Shown: positions 22,479-35,170 of the stretch, one piece after another
Position numbering within the stretch: position 1 is the stretch's first letter
How the letters are laid out: every line of letters begins with the position of its first letter
Assembly (NCBI GenBank): GCA_024449915.1
Contig: JAMZAV010000639.1
Location: forward strand, 248,001-312,000
DNA from: Sweltsa coloradensis
Taxonomy: Eukaryota > Arthropoda > Insecta > Plecoptera > Chloroperlidae
Reading direction: 5' to 3'
DNA length: 64,000 bases
Made by a program: the position numbers and the translations under genes
The notes under the pieces: generated by a model
The model's input: the letters and a program-made list of their open reading frames with translations, nothing else
Database searches by the model: none
What the model was told of the DNA's origin: nothing

Positions 22479-23524
22479 CTAAAAAAAGTAGCTTTTTACA
22501 AAAGGCCCCGAATGACTCATCTTGACATGTTTCTATAGTTTATGCCTTACGGGTGGCATGGATGGATACCGAAAGGTATGGGAATAGGAGCCCAGATGAA
22601 CCAAAACGATCTGAACCTGAAACAAAAATTTGATATATTTTTAATCAACATTGAATATGAACATTTGGGTACTTTCATAATAAAATATCTTTCAACGATA
22701 ACGATAACGTTATGTCAATGTCAGTATTCAAATCAACTTAAAGCTATTGTATCACCCTCTAATCGATATTATAAAAGTCAAATTATGATGGCTGAAAAAT
22801 TGTGTTAATGGAAGAGGAACTTTTATATAACAGAAATATATAATGTTTACATTTTTAGAGGTCAGCCATTATATAACAGTTTTGGGACAAAAATGTACTG
22901 TACACACTGAGCTAGGTGCAAAAATGAATTTGTATTTTATTGTGATGATTTTTTAATATTTTTGTTTCAAACACATTTTGTCTTCTACCTCTCAATAAGA
23001 GAAAATGGTTTTCTTAAACAACTTTTGATTTACGATTTTTTTCGTCAGCCGGTACAAAACTCTTATTTGTACCGTCAGAAAAACGATTTTTATCCAATCA
23101 ACGTTATTTCAGAAGAAAACATGTAAGTGGTGTCTCACAAACTAAATGCAGAATGTTTTAAAAAGTACAAATCATATTTTTTCCCCCTTAGGCTACATAA
23201 CCAACAACGTTCGACTTTCAAGGACGTAAAAAAGCGATTGACCATTTGATATTTCTGTCTCGACTGTCGTGGTTTTGTTGTGGTTGGGTATGCCTCGTTA
23301 GCGTCCTCGACAGATTTGTGTTTCTGTGGTTTTGCTCCAAACTCTTGACCTAATTATTGACATACTACAATGAGAGCTAAGCAAACCGAGGTGCCAACTA
23401 TTGTGCAGCTCACACCGACATAGGGAAGTAAACAGGATGCGACTTTTGGAAAATAGGGCGTGTCGGCCCTTTGTAAAATATATGTAGCCTGGATTTGCAA
23501 ATATGGATTCAGTGAATTTGAATA
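22479..23524. other. No recognised feature
   Basis: An 88-codon frame (22542-22808) shows no known motif. A small palindrome (GGTACAAA...TTTGTACC) lies near 23051-23073. Confidence 0.45.
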
Positions 23525-24030
23525 ATTTATTTATTGATTTATTTATTTATTTAACGTTTATTCTATTTTGTTAAAAAACTAATTTACAAAAGCAAACAAA
23601 TAAATTAAACAAATTACATAAATGCAGACAAAATGATCAGCTACAATTTTGAAATAGTACTATTACAACAACAATGTATAGTACGACAACAATTTTTAAT
23701 AAGATATTCAAATAAAACAAAAAAACAAAAAGAAAAAGTATTTATTAGAGGATCCCACTCCAACGAGTATGATGAGGTTTGCCACAAGGCAGGAACAGCA
23801 AATCAAGGAATAAACAAGAAAAAACATTGAAAAAAAAAAAACAAAAAAGAAAAAGCATCTATTAGAGGATCCCACTCCAACGAGTATGATGAGGTTTGCC
23901 ACAAGGCAGGAACAGCAAATCAAGGAAAAAACAAGAAAAACATTGAAAAAATAAAACAAAAATAAAAAGTATTTATTAGGGGATCCCACTCCAACGAGTA
24001 TGATGAGGCAGGAACAGCAAATCAAGGAAT
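23525..24030 (-). mobile_element. Family D LINE 3'UTR with triplicated unit
   Basis: On the minus strand the copy ends with TTGTCTGCATTTATGTAAT, TTTTGTAAATTAGTTTTT, AATAAACGTTAAATAAATAA and a TAAA tail. This matches the 3' end at 43130-43225. Its upstream part consists of three tandem units of about 125 bp (starting near 23738, 23862 and 23980), each with GGATCCCACTCCAACGAGTA and, in the first two, GGTTTGCCACAAGGCAGGAA. The third unit lacks 13 bp or so. The same unit occurs once in the LINE copy at 42860-42900. The 105-codon minus frame through it is a repeat artefact. Confidence 0.65.
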
Positions 24031-25094
24031 AAACAAACTATCGTAAGTATATTACTTTGAGAATAATTCAGATAATCATATAATTTAGATAGACTTAGGC
24101 GAACCTTAATAAATAATTTGGGAGAAGCTTCGTTACCCGTATTGGTTATTCCGACACAAAGAGTTTTCCAAGGTTTGTTCAAATCGAAGGGCGAGTGATG
24201 TTGTAAATGTAAATATACTTTAAATAATCTATTGCACCAACTCTTTTTAGAACATCTTGTTAGTCCCCTAAAGGAGTCAACGGTTCCCAGTTCCCACGAT
24301 TATCTGTTTTCATGTTGACATTTTTTACTTTGCTAACTATTTTTACAGTGGTAAATTTTAAATTTTAAAAATAGTTCGATCGCTAAATTCAGAGAATTTC
24401 GCATAAATTCTGATGGACCATATTTTGACCTATTTTTCACCCAAAGAATGTCAATCTTTAAGATATTGTTCAGGAATGATATGCGCATTACTAATGTCTA
24501 TGAGACATTTCCATATATGTCAAATACTATACCGGGTACCAATTGTCTGTCGTAAGGCATATACTGCCAGTTATTTTAATTATGAAAACAATCTTTAGGG
24601 TTGAAACTTCGCGATCCGCATTAAAACCTGGTTTGACCAGAGTTTTTCCAACTGTCACAAGATTGCGTCTTGACACATGCTTATTTTCGACGGCTTTCTG
24701 TGATGGCATTATTATAATGAAATTGAAAATATTTGTTTTTCTACATTTATTAAACAATACAATGTTTATTATCACTTTCTTATGCAAATTATGTGTAAAG
24801 AATGTGATTTTAAACCCTTGTATATTTATTTTAATTTAAAGATTCAATAATAATTTGTAGTATCTATTATGTATCTCGCTGTGTTACGTGTGAAAAACAA
24901 TCGCATAATGTATAAACTTGTTGGAATTCAAAATTTGCATTATTGACAATGGTCGAACGTCTGTGGGCATGCATCTTTATAAGGCATCTTTAATTAGTTT
25001 AAAGTTGAGACAAAACGTATGACCATTCCAATATCTAGTATAACAGAAATATAAATAAAAATCTACGGTTCTTTTATTTAATTATTAAGAGAGA
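24031..25094. other. No recognised feature
   Basis: Overlapping frames on both strands (24413-24839) have no recognisable domain. Confidence 0.45.
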
Positions 25095-25345
25095 ATATAG
25101 GACACATTTGGCGGTTGGCAAAATAGATATTCGCTCACCCAGGAAGTATCCGACGAATATGAAACTTTGCAAATTTTTCAATAAAGCATACAGAAAATAT
25201 AGCCCCACAGCACGTCGTAGATTTTTAATTTAAAAAAAAGTGTTATTATAGTGCCCTGCATTTCTACTTCCGTGACAACTGTCCAAATTTCCGTCATCTG
25301 TGGTGTCAGTCAGTCGAGCGAACAAGAATTTGCTGAAAACGCACG
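25095..25345 (+). repeat. Family F dispersed repeat, copy 1
   Basis: Shares landmarks with the inverted segment 55385-55675: GACACATTTGGCGGTTGGCA, TATCCGACG, ACTTTGCAAA, TAACTGTCCAAA-like GACAACTGTCCAAA and GTGTCAGTCAGTCGAGCGAA. The class is unknown and no termini could be defined. Confidence 0.5.
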
Positions 25346-25987
25346 TACTTTATCCTCTTAATAAATTGCAGATGTGAAAAGGACCAGGAGTTTCTCAAAT
25401 CAAAATAAAGTTTAACTTCGTCTCCGAAATCGTTTAGAACTTATCGCAACAGCTTGTTCCAAACCTCGGGTACACATGCGTCGCATCGTGATATTGAAAG
25501 AATCAAGAATTCTGGTCAGAGGCGAAGAGAATACGTCACCATTTTGCAATTTTGTGGCGTAGTCTGCACCCTACAGTTGACAGCGCCTGAAACAGAAAAC
25601 GTTATGTCGAGTTACCGGTACTTCTAGGTGAGAAATCGTAACTACTTCTTGTCAAAATATAGCATATACAAATTTTCGAATTACATTTATTTCTCTTCAA
25701 CATATTATTACAGTTATCAGGTAACACTCACTTTTAATACTTCTCTCGTAGTAGTCAATCTTTATTTAGCTATTTAGCCATTACAATAGTCAAAATACAC
25801 GTATTGTTACAAACAGCAAACATAAATAAAAATTCAAATTCTTTCTTCACAATGTTACACATTTTCTTCTGAATCTGTGTACACCATTTAAATCTTTAAC
25901 TTTTACATCTAATTTATTATATTTAAAAAAAAATAACAGCGGAAAGTTCAATGATTTGTATTAATTATGTTACTTACCTGTTATAAA
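25346..25987. other. No recognised feature
   Basis: AT-rich, with no shared repeats seen. Confidence 0.5.
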
Positions 25988-26990
25988 GCGAGCGAAGCGA
26001 GCGTTTCCATTTGACCCTGCCGGAAAAAATAGTCACTGTTTTTTTTTTGTTTTTTTTTTTGTTTGTTTGTTTGTTTTTTTGTTTGTATGTCTCGCGATAA
26101 CGTTCGAACGGAGGCTCGGATCGAGTTGAAATTTTCACCATCCGCAAGCTTTGTTCTCGATTGAATGCCATTAGTTTTGTGGCAAAATCGTTCAAAAAGT
26201 TAAAAAGTTACATTAAAGTTAATCGAAAGTTTTTTTTTCAAACTTCACGGCGACAAAATCTGAGATAGCCAAATCATTTAGAATGTCCGTCCGGTCACGA
26301 ATATGTTAATTTTATTTTGATCTGATAAGTAGTGTAGATGGAAATTACATTATAACAAAGTACGGTTACCATGGCAACGGAAAGTCGTGCAGCTTTTTTG
26401 GCTCATGATAGCGGTCTAACGGAGGCTCGGATCGAGTTGAAATTTTCACCATCCGCAAGCTTTGTTCTCGATTGAATGCCATTAGTTTTGTGGCAAAATC
26501 GTTTAAAAAGTTAAAAAGTTACATTAAAGTTAATCGAAAGTTTTTTTTCAAACTCAACGGCGACAAAATCTGAGATAGCCAAATCATTTAGAATGTCCGT
26601 CCGGTCACGAATATGTTAATTTTATTTTGATCCGATAAGTAGTGTAGATGGAAATTACATTATAACAAAAGTAACGTTGCCATGGCAACGAAAAGACGCG
26701 CGAAGTTTCTAATGCACTGCCACCTAGAAGTAATCAAAATACTTTCGAGGAAGCAGTCTATTAATTGTCAACAAAGAGTTTAAAAAGTTTTCCCAAGGAG
26801 TCACGGTCCTCTAGATGGCGGTGGATTTTAAAGTAAAGATTTAAACACGGGTTTACCCAAATACCTTGGCAACAATAAATAATACTGGAAACGCGAACGT
26901 CGTAAATTTTAAAATTTAAAAAAATGTGCAATGTGGGTCTAGCTATAGCACGTGCTCGCTTATCAACGCGTCTAACTGAGCGTTTCCTAG
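25988..26990 (+). mobile_element. Helitron-like non-autonomous element, family B
   Basis: The element begins GCGAGCGAAGCGAGCG, followed by a T-rich tract (26039-26085). It has two tandem modules of 311 bp (the marker GAGGCTCGGATCGAG lies at 26111 and 26422), nearly identical to each other. The 3' end is ATCAACGCG...GAGCGTTTCCTAG. The hairpin is AACGC (26965-26969), a 10-nt loop and GCGTT (26980-26984), and CTAG ends at 26990 before a T. The ends and layout match family A while the body is unrelated. There is no ORF, so it needs a helper. The 73-codon minus frame at its left edge is the T-rich tract. Confidence 0.55.
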
Positions 26991-28261
26991 TATAGTTTCA
27001 TTTTTAATAATTTATTACAGTCTTACTTTACTATAAAAAAAATGATTTTCTGGGTGCATGTTATGTTTTTAAAATCTAAATATATTATTGGTCAAATACA
27101 TAATTTCCCGCTAGTACATCGTAGCACCATGAGTGGAAAAAGAGACAGAACATGAAAAGAGAAAACAACTGTTTGAGAAGTCTATGATCCAACAAACACT
27201 ATATTATTATTAATTATGATTATTATAAATCCTGCATTTGATATGTGTCAATACAAAGATATACTATTAAAACACAATTCGAAGTCGTCAAACTATTCAA
27301 GTATTTTATCGTAGAGTTGCCGTAAAATTGTACACTCACACAATTAAACAATACTGTTATGACTGTTTTACTTAATCCAGACTCAACAAATTTGATTTCA
27401 ACTGTTTATGTGGGTGCCTTTACGATAACATATATATTTATTTTTCATTGCATTTTGTGGGATATTCAGAGACATCAACGCGTTCAAGCTATGTGTAGCT
27501 TTCTATACCACCTTGCGAGTTATGCAAGCATATTGATGAACAAATTTAAGTAATCGTCAACAACTCGTCACCTGGTAAAATTGACCAATTTTTCATAATC
27601 ACCGAACCGAGGTGGTAATAGCGGGTTTATTCTGGGATAAATGTTGACAAGCTGTGTTTGCTGAGCCGGGTGACGCAGTTCGAGTGGATGGTGCTAATTG
27701 TTAGCCAAACACGGCATGGCTTATTTTTATTGTCGGGATAATGAACGGCTGCTCGAGATTCGTCAATAGTTACGTAGAACAAGATGAAGAAGAGCGTAAT
27801 ACTAATAACTTTTCTTCAGGGCATAATTAACACCAAACGTGACGGAACATGACAATAATTTTTTTAATATAATGTGGTTTTGTTTTTGGGACATAACGGT
27901 GTACATGTTATACTTTTTTACAAATTATGTCAACATACGGAAGATACCATGTCGTAAACAAGGCGAAACATTAGTAGTGGTGTGTAACATTTTGGCAAAT
28001 ATTTTCACACGCGTGCATGCACCCGTGAGATCGCTAATAACCTCAATTCATTGGTTTGCCAGGGTCGAGAACTAAACCAGTACCACCTCGAATATAAGCC
28101 TTTCCGTGTCTAGTCTATATGAATGAATACATAAACGGGTATTTAAATCTAACCATTCTGTCGAATAACTGATTGACCATCGACGTGAGAACACTGGCCA
28201 ACTATATAATTATGAAATAAGAAAAACTGATCCAATTCGTTGGGCAACATTTGTAACAAGG
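26991..28261. other. No recognised feature
   Basis: AT-rich. Frames of 64 and 78 codons (27359-27553, 27839-28075) show hydrophobic runs but no family I recognise. Confidence 0.45.
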
Positions 28262-28330
28262 CTAGTTCGGAACAACCTTAGAATTTACTATGTGCTTTGT
28301 TGCTAAAACAGCTCCAAAGTGACGTTTACA
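28262..28330 (-). mobile_element. tRNA-headed SINE family 2, body fragment
   Basis: Shares AACAAC, AATTTA-TATGTGCT and TTGCTA-A-C-GCTCCAAA with 58890-58960, in the same orientation. The head is missing. Confidence 0.5.
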
Positions 28331-28628
28331 CAATACGATACATAAAAATGGGAGAACGAAACACCATTGACAAAATGTAGAGTCTACTGGTGTAGAACAA
28401 ACAATAAAGCGTAATATAATTCCAAAATGTGACACATTTTTGTAATTGTCAATTTATTTTCTACCATAATAAAAATATTGAAGTAAATAATAACTATTCT
28501 TTGTTAAGAAATAACCAAGTCAATTTTTGATGGTTACCAAATTATAGTCGACTTCTCGCTAATCCATAGTCTAATCGTGCACCCACCCAATGTTAAACTT
28601 GTACGCACACGCACACCTATAATTCGCA

Positions 28629-28862
28629 CATTTTTTTTTTTTTTTACTGGGACCTGTTATAGGCAATTAGCCTTTCAGTGAACTAGGTATTGGATAGGCA
28701 TGTGAAGGAGTCCGAGGTTTAAGAGGATCAATCCCTTGATTCGCCTAACGACTGAAACCTCGAAAACTTCAGTCAGATGCGGTTCGACGGATTGAACCCG
28801 GCACCCCCGAATCAAGCGAGCGCTTAGCGCCACGAGCCAACACTGTCGTATTAGCAATGGTG
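28629..28862 (-). mobile_element. tRNA-derived SINE with poly-A tail
   Basis: On the minus strand it starts ACAGTGTTGGCTCGTGGCGC (A-box-like) and continues TTGATTCGGGGGTGC, then GGGTTCAATCC (B box). The body ends at a poly-A tract (plus-strand poly-T near 28630-28646). The intact order of A box, B box, body and A tail makes this one of the better SINE copies here. The 95-codon minus frame through it is incidental. Confidence 0.65.
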
Positions 28863-29019
28863 CTGCGCGCAATCGCTTGAGCCATGGGACTTCCAGAGAT
28901 GTTGAAACTGAAGCACCGTTTTCGGAAGATTTCATCTGCTTCACGAACGCAACTAAGAACAATAACTTATTTTACTGCCGATTGTGTAAGTAAAAAAAAT
29001 AAACATTCTCTGTTAATTT

Positions 29020-29058
29020 AATTAATGTTTTCCAATTATGAAAAGATCGGAATAATAT
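29020..29058 (+). repeat. Exact 39-bp direct repeat, left copy
   Basis: AATTAATGTTTTCCAATTAT and the following AAAAGATCGGAATAATAT-type sequence recur exactly at 29816-29854. The intervening 757 bp has no recognised content. Confidence 0.9.
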
Positions 29059-29815
29059 AACGTCGTTGGAACTGCAGAGCCTCCTATCAGCACATTTTTT
29101 TGTAAACACGAATTTTTTCTCGTTGCAGTATGATATTCCTAGGCATCTGTGTGTGATCACATGATCCATTCAGAATCTTACTAATAGAAATGTGTTTAAA
29201 CAGTGGTTTGTTAAATCAGATGGGCTTGAAAAGTGTCTGCAAAACCTCCTAGGAGTATTTAGATGAGGATAGTCGGAAACAATCCGAGGTGAATTGTTAA
29301 TAATTAATACATCAGAAATTAAAAAATCAATCCCGATCGGTTATTAAGGAATGAAGGACGCTGTGTCTGTAGGCAGAGTTTTGCCAGGATGTTTTTATAA
29401 AATATTCTCATAGCAATAATAGAAAGCTAAAATTACACAGGTTGTTATCTAATATAAAGATGAGTCAAATAAACAATGAAAGTTTAAGCATTCACTAGAT
29501 TATTGGCATTCAGATAGGTGTTTCTTTGAACAATGTCTGAAATTTTTTTTGCAGATAGGCGGTTTTAATAAATTCGTTTTTTGTCTCCTGAACAATTTTA
29601 GAAAACACTGATAGAAAGTTTTGCAGTTCCAGCGACGATATGCAGGTTATAAATATTGGATATATGGAAGGCAATTGCAAAATACGATTTATAGTACAAC
29701 AAACTCCATTCATCATGTAATTATCTAGTGAAACTACACTAAGCCAACTTAATAGAACAATCACGTTTTTACTACCTATTGTAAAACTGTTAGTATCGAC
29801 GTACACAATTAACTA
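29059..29815. other. Segment between exact direct repeats
   Basis: 757 bp enclosed by the 39-bp repeats. A 98-codon minus frame (29510-29806) has no recognisable domain. It may be an insertion that duplicated its flank, or a tandem duplication whose remainder has diverged. Confidence 0.4.
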
Positions 29816-29854
29816 AATTAATGTTTTCCAATTATGAAAAGATCGGAATAATAT
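29816..29854 (+). repeat. Exact 39-bp direct repeat, right copy
   Basis: Identical to 29020-29058. The bases on both sides differ between the copies, so the identity is sharply bounded. Confidence 0.9.
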
Positions 29855-30124
29855 GCAGGTTTGAACGGATGACAGGTAGCTACGTTTCTCCGTATAACAG
29901 GGCAATACCCTTCACCAGTCAGTAAGTCGGTCAATAAGGTTAATTGTCGTCTAATCAGATCAATGGGAAACACGTGACGACGACCATCCGATCGCAAACT
30001 GAAAGCGCAGCAAATTAGTTCGTTTAGCTGAGTTGTTGTCAAGTTACGACTAGTAGTGTATTTACCTGTGAGTGTTTACCGTCAGGAAATACTAATAACC
30101 AGGTCGTGGTTCTCGTGCTGCGCA

Positions 30125-30235
30125 GTTCACGCGTCACTTTAGTGTTGGACTCTTATTCGGGTGGACGCTGGTTCGAAACCAGTATAACCGTCATTCATGA
30201 CGCAAGCTTCCTCAAAGGTTTCCTTGTGTCACAGT
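30125..30235 (+). mobile_element. tRNA-derived SINE head, degraded
   Basis: GTTGGACTCTTATTCGGGTG followed by CTGGTTCGAAACCAG (B-box-like) and CGTCATTCATGACG-CAAG. It matches the central part of the tRNA-derived SINE heads, with no clear body or tail. Confidence 0.45.
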
Positions 30236-32085
30236 GCGAAAGTTAAAATTGAATTTTGACAATTAAATAGATATGGGCCATTTAAATGTACGCACTTTTT
30301 GAACATAGTTAGCAAAATGCAGAGGGGCAAGTTGTCCAAGGACATGTGTTCTACGGAAAATTTATTTTGTATTAAATTAAAGAATAGCAAAATATCAACA
30401 GAAACAACACAAAAAATACAGCAACAAAAAAGTTACCATGAATAACTATAAACTATATCTTATAAATACCATATTAATTATGAGGCGGTATTTAACAAAA
30501 TTCTGAAATTGAAAAGTTCTAAGAGACTGTTGACATGATCAGGTTGTGTGAAACAATCATTACCACTATTAGAACAACCTTAATAACTTAGTCCGTGCCT
30601 GTATCAGGCGTAACTGATGTCAGTGGCTGCTTAGTGCTTTGGTCGTCGGAATGTCCTTTGTAGCCGATGTCTATTAATAAATAATTTATACACCCAGAGC
30701 TTGTGATCTCACAAAAGGGCAATTTTGTCTCAAAGCAGCTTGTTTGACAACGAATTTAATACGTTTATTGATTCTCTGATACGAGTCGTGCCGTAATTCG
30801 AAAGAAAATAGCGTCGACAAATGAATGACATAATAAATTCATAATGAAGCGACGAAAAGTAGAAGTTAGAGTTGATTTATTGCCCGATAGCAATCGATTT
30901 CCAAAAAGAAAAGAATCGCATAAGAAATCAATACTGGATATCTAATATAAGGGAGGTAGCAGCATTGAAATAAAAGCTAGAAAAATGAATTTTCAGTATT
31001 GTATCGTGTGTTCTTAATAAAACATGGAACAGCAACAACCTTAGGTTGAGTTGTTTACACTTAATTTAATTAGCCTACGATTGTTACCTATACGTAACAA
31101 ATTTGATGAGAATTAAATTGTACTAGGGGACGAAGAACTCTACATGCTACGCTTTTCTGTTCGTCCGACTGTGCGACTAACGAAAACACCTAACACGACC
31201 TCCGACAAGCGACACATTTAAGTACGTTTTTGTTGACTTTGCCTTTCAACAAGGATTGTGCCAAATATGTTTAGTGAGTCCCGGAGTCAGTGGGTCGGTT
31301 CTAGACTTTTCAATGGGTAGTTTTTGTGTACTCGCCACTTACACCAAGAGGTGTCAATGCTGCTTCTCCACTTCAGAAGTAATTTAAGTCTGTTGGCTGA
31401 GCTCGAGAAAAACAGATTTTTACGTAGAACGCCGAGATTAAGCCTGGATCACTTGAAAGCTCTATAGTTTGTCCTATCGAGTTAAGATTGTAAGAATTGC
31501 GCTATCAGAGCACATTTTCCAATAATTGCTCACTTTTGTTTATAAACTGACCGTAGAAATGTGCAGCCAAGCGGGTAGTTTGTGGTAATTTCACAAGCTT
31601 GCGTGGGGAAAAATATTCGAAATGTTGATAGCGACATGCGCTCATCCCTTGTTAACATCGTCTCTAAGATTCAAATGTTTTGGGTGAAAATTGGAGGTCG
31701 AAAAGTGGTCCAGACTGTACGTGAAATTAGCTGGATTTGCATATGAAGCGAAATTTTAAATGGGCATTTAACATTGTAAAAAAAGTTGCCCCGAGCTCGA
31801 ACAACCGTCGTAAGTTTGGCCCAAATGACCTCTGAACCATCTGTATATAGAGAGCAGAAATAACAGAAAATAGACTAATATTACTGAAGAGCAAAGGTGC
31901 TCTCTGGCGTTTTAATTTTGTTTTATGCATCGATGCTTTACTTCCATTAAATGTATAATACATATTTAACTTTGTTTACACACACATTAGATGACCCTTA
32001 AGATTAAAATTCAATCATAGTTAGGGACCTCGGGTATTTGGAAAATGAATAACGAAATAGGATTACACAATTAAATACCTGTTAG
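30236..32085. other. No recognised feature
   Basis: AT-rich. A 78-codon minus frame (31727-31963) has no recognisable motif. Confidence 0.5.
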
Positions 32086-32860
32086 TTGGATGAGCGAAGC
32101 GAAGACTTCAATTTCACTGACCCCCAAAAAATTTAGCTCGGGTGTTTTTTTTTTTTTTTTTTTTTGTTTGTTTTTTTTTCTGTCTGTTTGTTAACTCTCT
32201 ACCAGGCAAACGGTATATCCGATCTTGATGAAAATTTGAGGGGACCTTCGAAATCTCTGAACTTAGAGGTGTATTGTTTTTGGGTACAATCGAAGAAATA
32301 TTTCTCATGAATAGCGTACTTTTACGATTTTTTTCGATTTTTAGTGCGATATTTTCGTGACATTTGGGCCGATTCTGACCAAACGGGTGGGGCTACAATG
32401 TTCATATTTTACATGGACATTAAGGTTATGGTGATGTAGTACCTTTTAAAAGAAAATGTTAAAAAAGTTAGCCACAATCTATAAAAATAAAGCTTTAATA
32501 TAAGTTTTTTTTTATTTTTATGCGATATTTTCGTGCCATTTGGGCCAATTCTGACCAAACGGGTGGAGCTTCAACGTTCATATTATACATGGACATTAAG
32601 GTTATGGTGATGAAGTACCTCTTGAAAGAAAAAGTGACAAAGTTAGCCAGAATCAATAGAAATAAAGCTTTTAATATAAGTTTTTAACGGTAAAGAAAAC
32701 AAATTGACAAGAAACAATAGAAACTTGACAACAATCACCTACAATGCGTGGGCAGCAAAACAAAGCAACAAAGCACTTGCAAAAGTAAAGATATCCCACG
32801 CAGACTAAAAATTTAAAAAAGCTCATCCATCAACGCGGCGGGACTTTAGCGTTTTCCTAG
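32086..32860 (+). mobile_element. Helitron-like non-autonomous element, family A, third long copy
   Basis: It starts TTGGATGAGCGAAGCGAAG, has a long T-rich tract (32145-32179), two copies of the CCAAACGGGTGG module, and ends with the AACGC/GCGTT hairpin and CTAG at 32857-32860 before a T. It is more divergent from 11958-12712 than 6988-7757 is, for example by AAAAAGTGACAAAGTTAGCC in the second module. Confidence 0.55.
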
Positions 32861-33639
32861 TTAATACAATATGTAAACTACTCTACTATACCTAACGTAT
32901 AGTCCTTCTTTTCTTACCTTAAATGTTTCTCAAGCGTTATTTGTGAAGAAATGATCTCTTTAATGTTGACAAAGTTGTTCCCGTTGTCCTAAGGAATTCC
33001 ATTTCCATCATTATTGCATATTTACAACAATGTTCAAATCCATAAATTCCGTACGTTTTCTGTTTCATTTGTTACTTTATTGTTTTTTTTTTATAGGCTA
33101 CATGTACTTTATACTGATTATAACGCTGGACCTTCGTGGTCATCCAATGTCAATTGGCCAGCTAATTAAGACTGAATTTGTTAGTATATCAATAATAACA
33201 ATTGAAGTCTTAGAAAATTTATTAATTTTCAAATTATTAAAAATAATAACATATAGGAAGCTCAAATGTATAAAAACATTTGAGGCATAGTGAGGAAATA
33301 ACTAGACAAACAGAGATAGTGTGCACATGAAATCAACTTTTTAATTGGTTAAAACGAGTTTAATGACTTTGTCTCCTGACAGTGTTGTTGGAAAACATCC
33401 AAACTGATTGTGACCTACCGCCCGGAAAGTAACTTTTGACAATAAATTAAAACGTCGGAATAGTTACTTAAACTCATCACAAAAAATCATTGATTTCGTC
33501 CAAATTAATATCTCGAGATACGTTACACACCATTGCCAAACACAGTCCATTGCTTTAGCGTAGTTGCCACGTTGGAGCTCCTCTTATGAAAAATACACGG
33601 CGTGGGTGCACTTCCAAGTATTGACGTATCCTTTTCGCC
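32861..33639. other. No recognised feature
   Basis: An 86-codon frame (33030-33290) begins with a hydrophobic stretch, but its base use is that of AT-rich noncoding sequence and no family is recognised. Confidence 0.45.
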
Positions 33640-33765
33640 CCAATTTGTCTGGCAGGTGCCTTCCAGTCTGTCCACTGAGGATCGAACCCCGAACTCTGTC
33701 TCCTGATTCGCCCGCCTGTTCTGACGTCACAGCTCGAACTGGGCCACCAGCCACATCGAAATAAT
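33640..33765 (-). mobile_element. tRNA-derived SINE head
   Basis: On the minus strand: GGTGGCCCAGTTCGAGCTG, then GGCGAATCAGGAG, then GGGGTTCGATCCTCAG (B box). It matches the head layout at 7968-8175. The 66- and 78-codon frames across it are incidental. Confidence 0.5.
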
Positions 33766-35019
33766 TCCGAATTTCATTATTTATATTTCGCCCTCTTCCG
33801 AGTGGCTCTCCAGCAAACATCAGACTTTATTGATTGTATTTATCTGACCGCGTATTTATATATATATATTTGTGCGAAAGGAAGGTAATAAAGATGTTCA
33901 CAGCAGGGGAGAAAGCGATAAAATTAATGTAATAGCTTCTCTGAGCTACAGCTATAAACACTGGCAATATGATATTGGTTATAAATAATAAAATAATAAA
34001 AATAGAGACGTACAATTACATGCATGGTTAGTAATCTATAGAATCAGTAAGAACAATGTAGGTTAAAACAAATCGTAATCATTGATAAGGTAATTGACGA
34101 TTTGACGACGACATAAACCTAGTTTTTCTGATAATTTTACCACATAAAATGAAGGCATTGTTTGTATGATTGATCTAGGAAGTCCGAATGGATTATTAAT
34201 GGTGTGTGTTATTGCATTTCGTGGTTTTGTATGTGGTAGTGTAAGAGTGTGCGTTGCACAGCAGAATACGACAATGTAAACTAAAATATATATTTGTAAG
34301 AGAGGTTACTTTAATTTGTTTGAAATACTCAATATGCAACCATGAAACTACTATTTGGGGCGAAGAGCACCCCATAAACAGATGGGTCCTTCTCCCCCCC
34401 CCTCACCCGCTGATTCAGAGGTCTGAAATTATGCAACAAAATGACATATTATTGAATCCCGTATGTGGCATAGATTTGTGTAATTGTGTTGTGGATTGTG
34501 TAGGTAATCGTGACGATTGCGCGTCACTGTTCTCAAAGTCATATTTCAAAAAAATCAATATAAATCACATCCGGAACTAAGTTCAAAACACCCATCATCT
34601 TGCACTGACTTGTAAAAGCTATACGTTCTATCGGACAGCTATTTTAGTAAAACTCATTATCAAAATTGCATTGCAATACGTCACTTAATATGCATAATTT
34701 AATACATAACTAAAAAAAAAAAAAAATATTGTAGAACGGATATGTAAGGACAAGGATTTGGAGGCAATTTGATTTAGGGGTCACTTTATACATAGACCGC
34801 CAACGCGGAAGCAGTGGTTTAAATTTAATAAGATAACAGTTGGGCATCTTTTTGAACTCCACACAGACTAATGAGCGAGTGTAAACATTAAACACTATAT
34901 TTGTGTTTTATAAACGATTGTTCATTGTTAAATAATAAATACTTCATTAATAACTGCTTACATTTCCCGACATAATTTCCTCTTGTCCAATGCAGTTCAC
35001 AAATTACTCCTCTTGTCAT
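33766..35019. other. No recognised feature
   Basis: AT-rich with a TATATA run (33855-33868), a short poly-C (34392-34400) and an A run (34712-34725). A 108-codon frame (34254-34580) shows no domain. Confidence 0.45.
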
Positions 35020-35170
35020 TTTATAAACCGAACGGCTACCATGGCAATGCACAAAAACATGGACATCCAGTACAATACCCAATGTGGTGGCACAACGGTT
35101 TCGTTGACCTTGGTGGTCAAGGAGTGCGTCTAGCTCCACCCATAGGGGGATAACCCGGCACCTCCACCAA
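35020..35170 (+). repeat. Family C dispersed repeat, copy 2
   Basis: Contains GACCTTGGTGG, GTCTAGCTCCACC and the terminal ACCCGGCACCTCCACCAA. The 5' limit is approximate. Confidence 0.5.

Noticed and set aside
23708..24025. 105-codon minus-strand frame with repeated cysteine- and phenylalanine-rich units
   Set aside because: It is the translation of the tandem 125-bp unit of a LINE 3'UTR, not a repetitive membrane protein.
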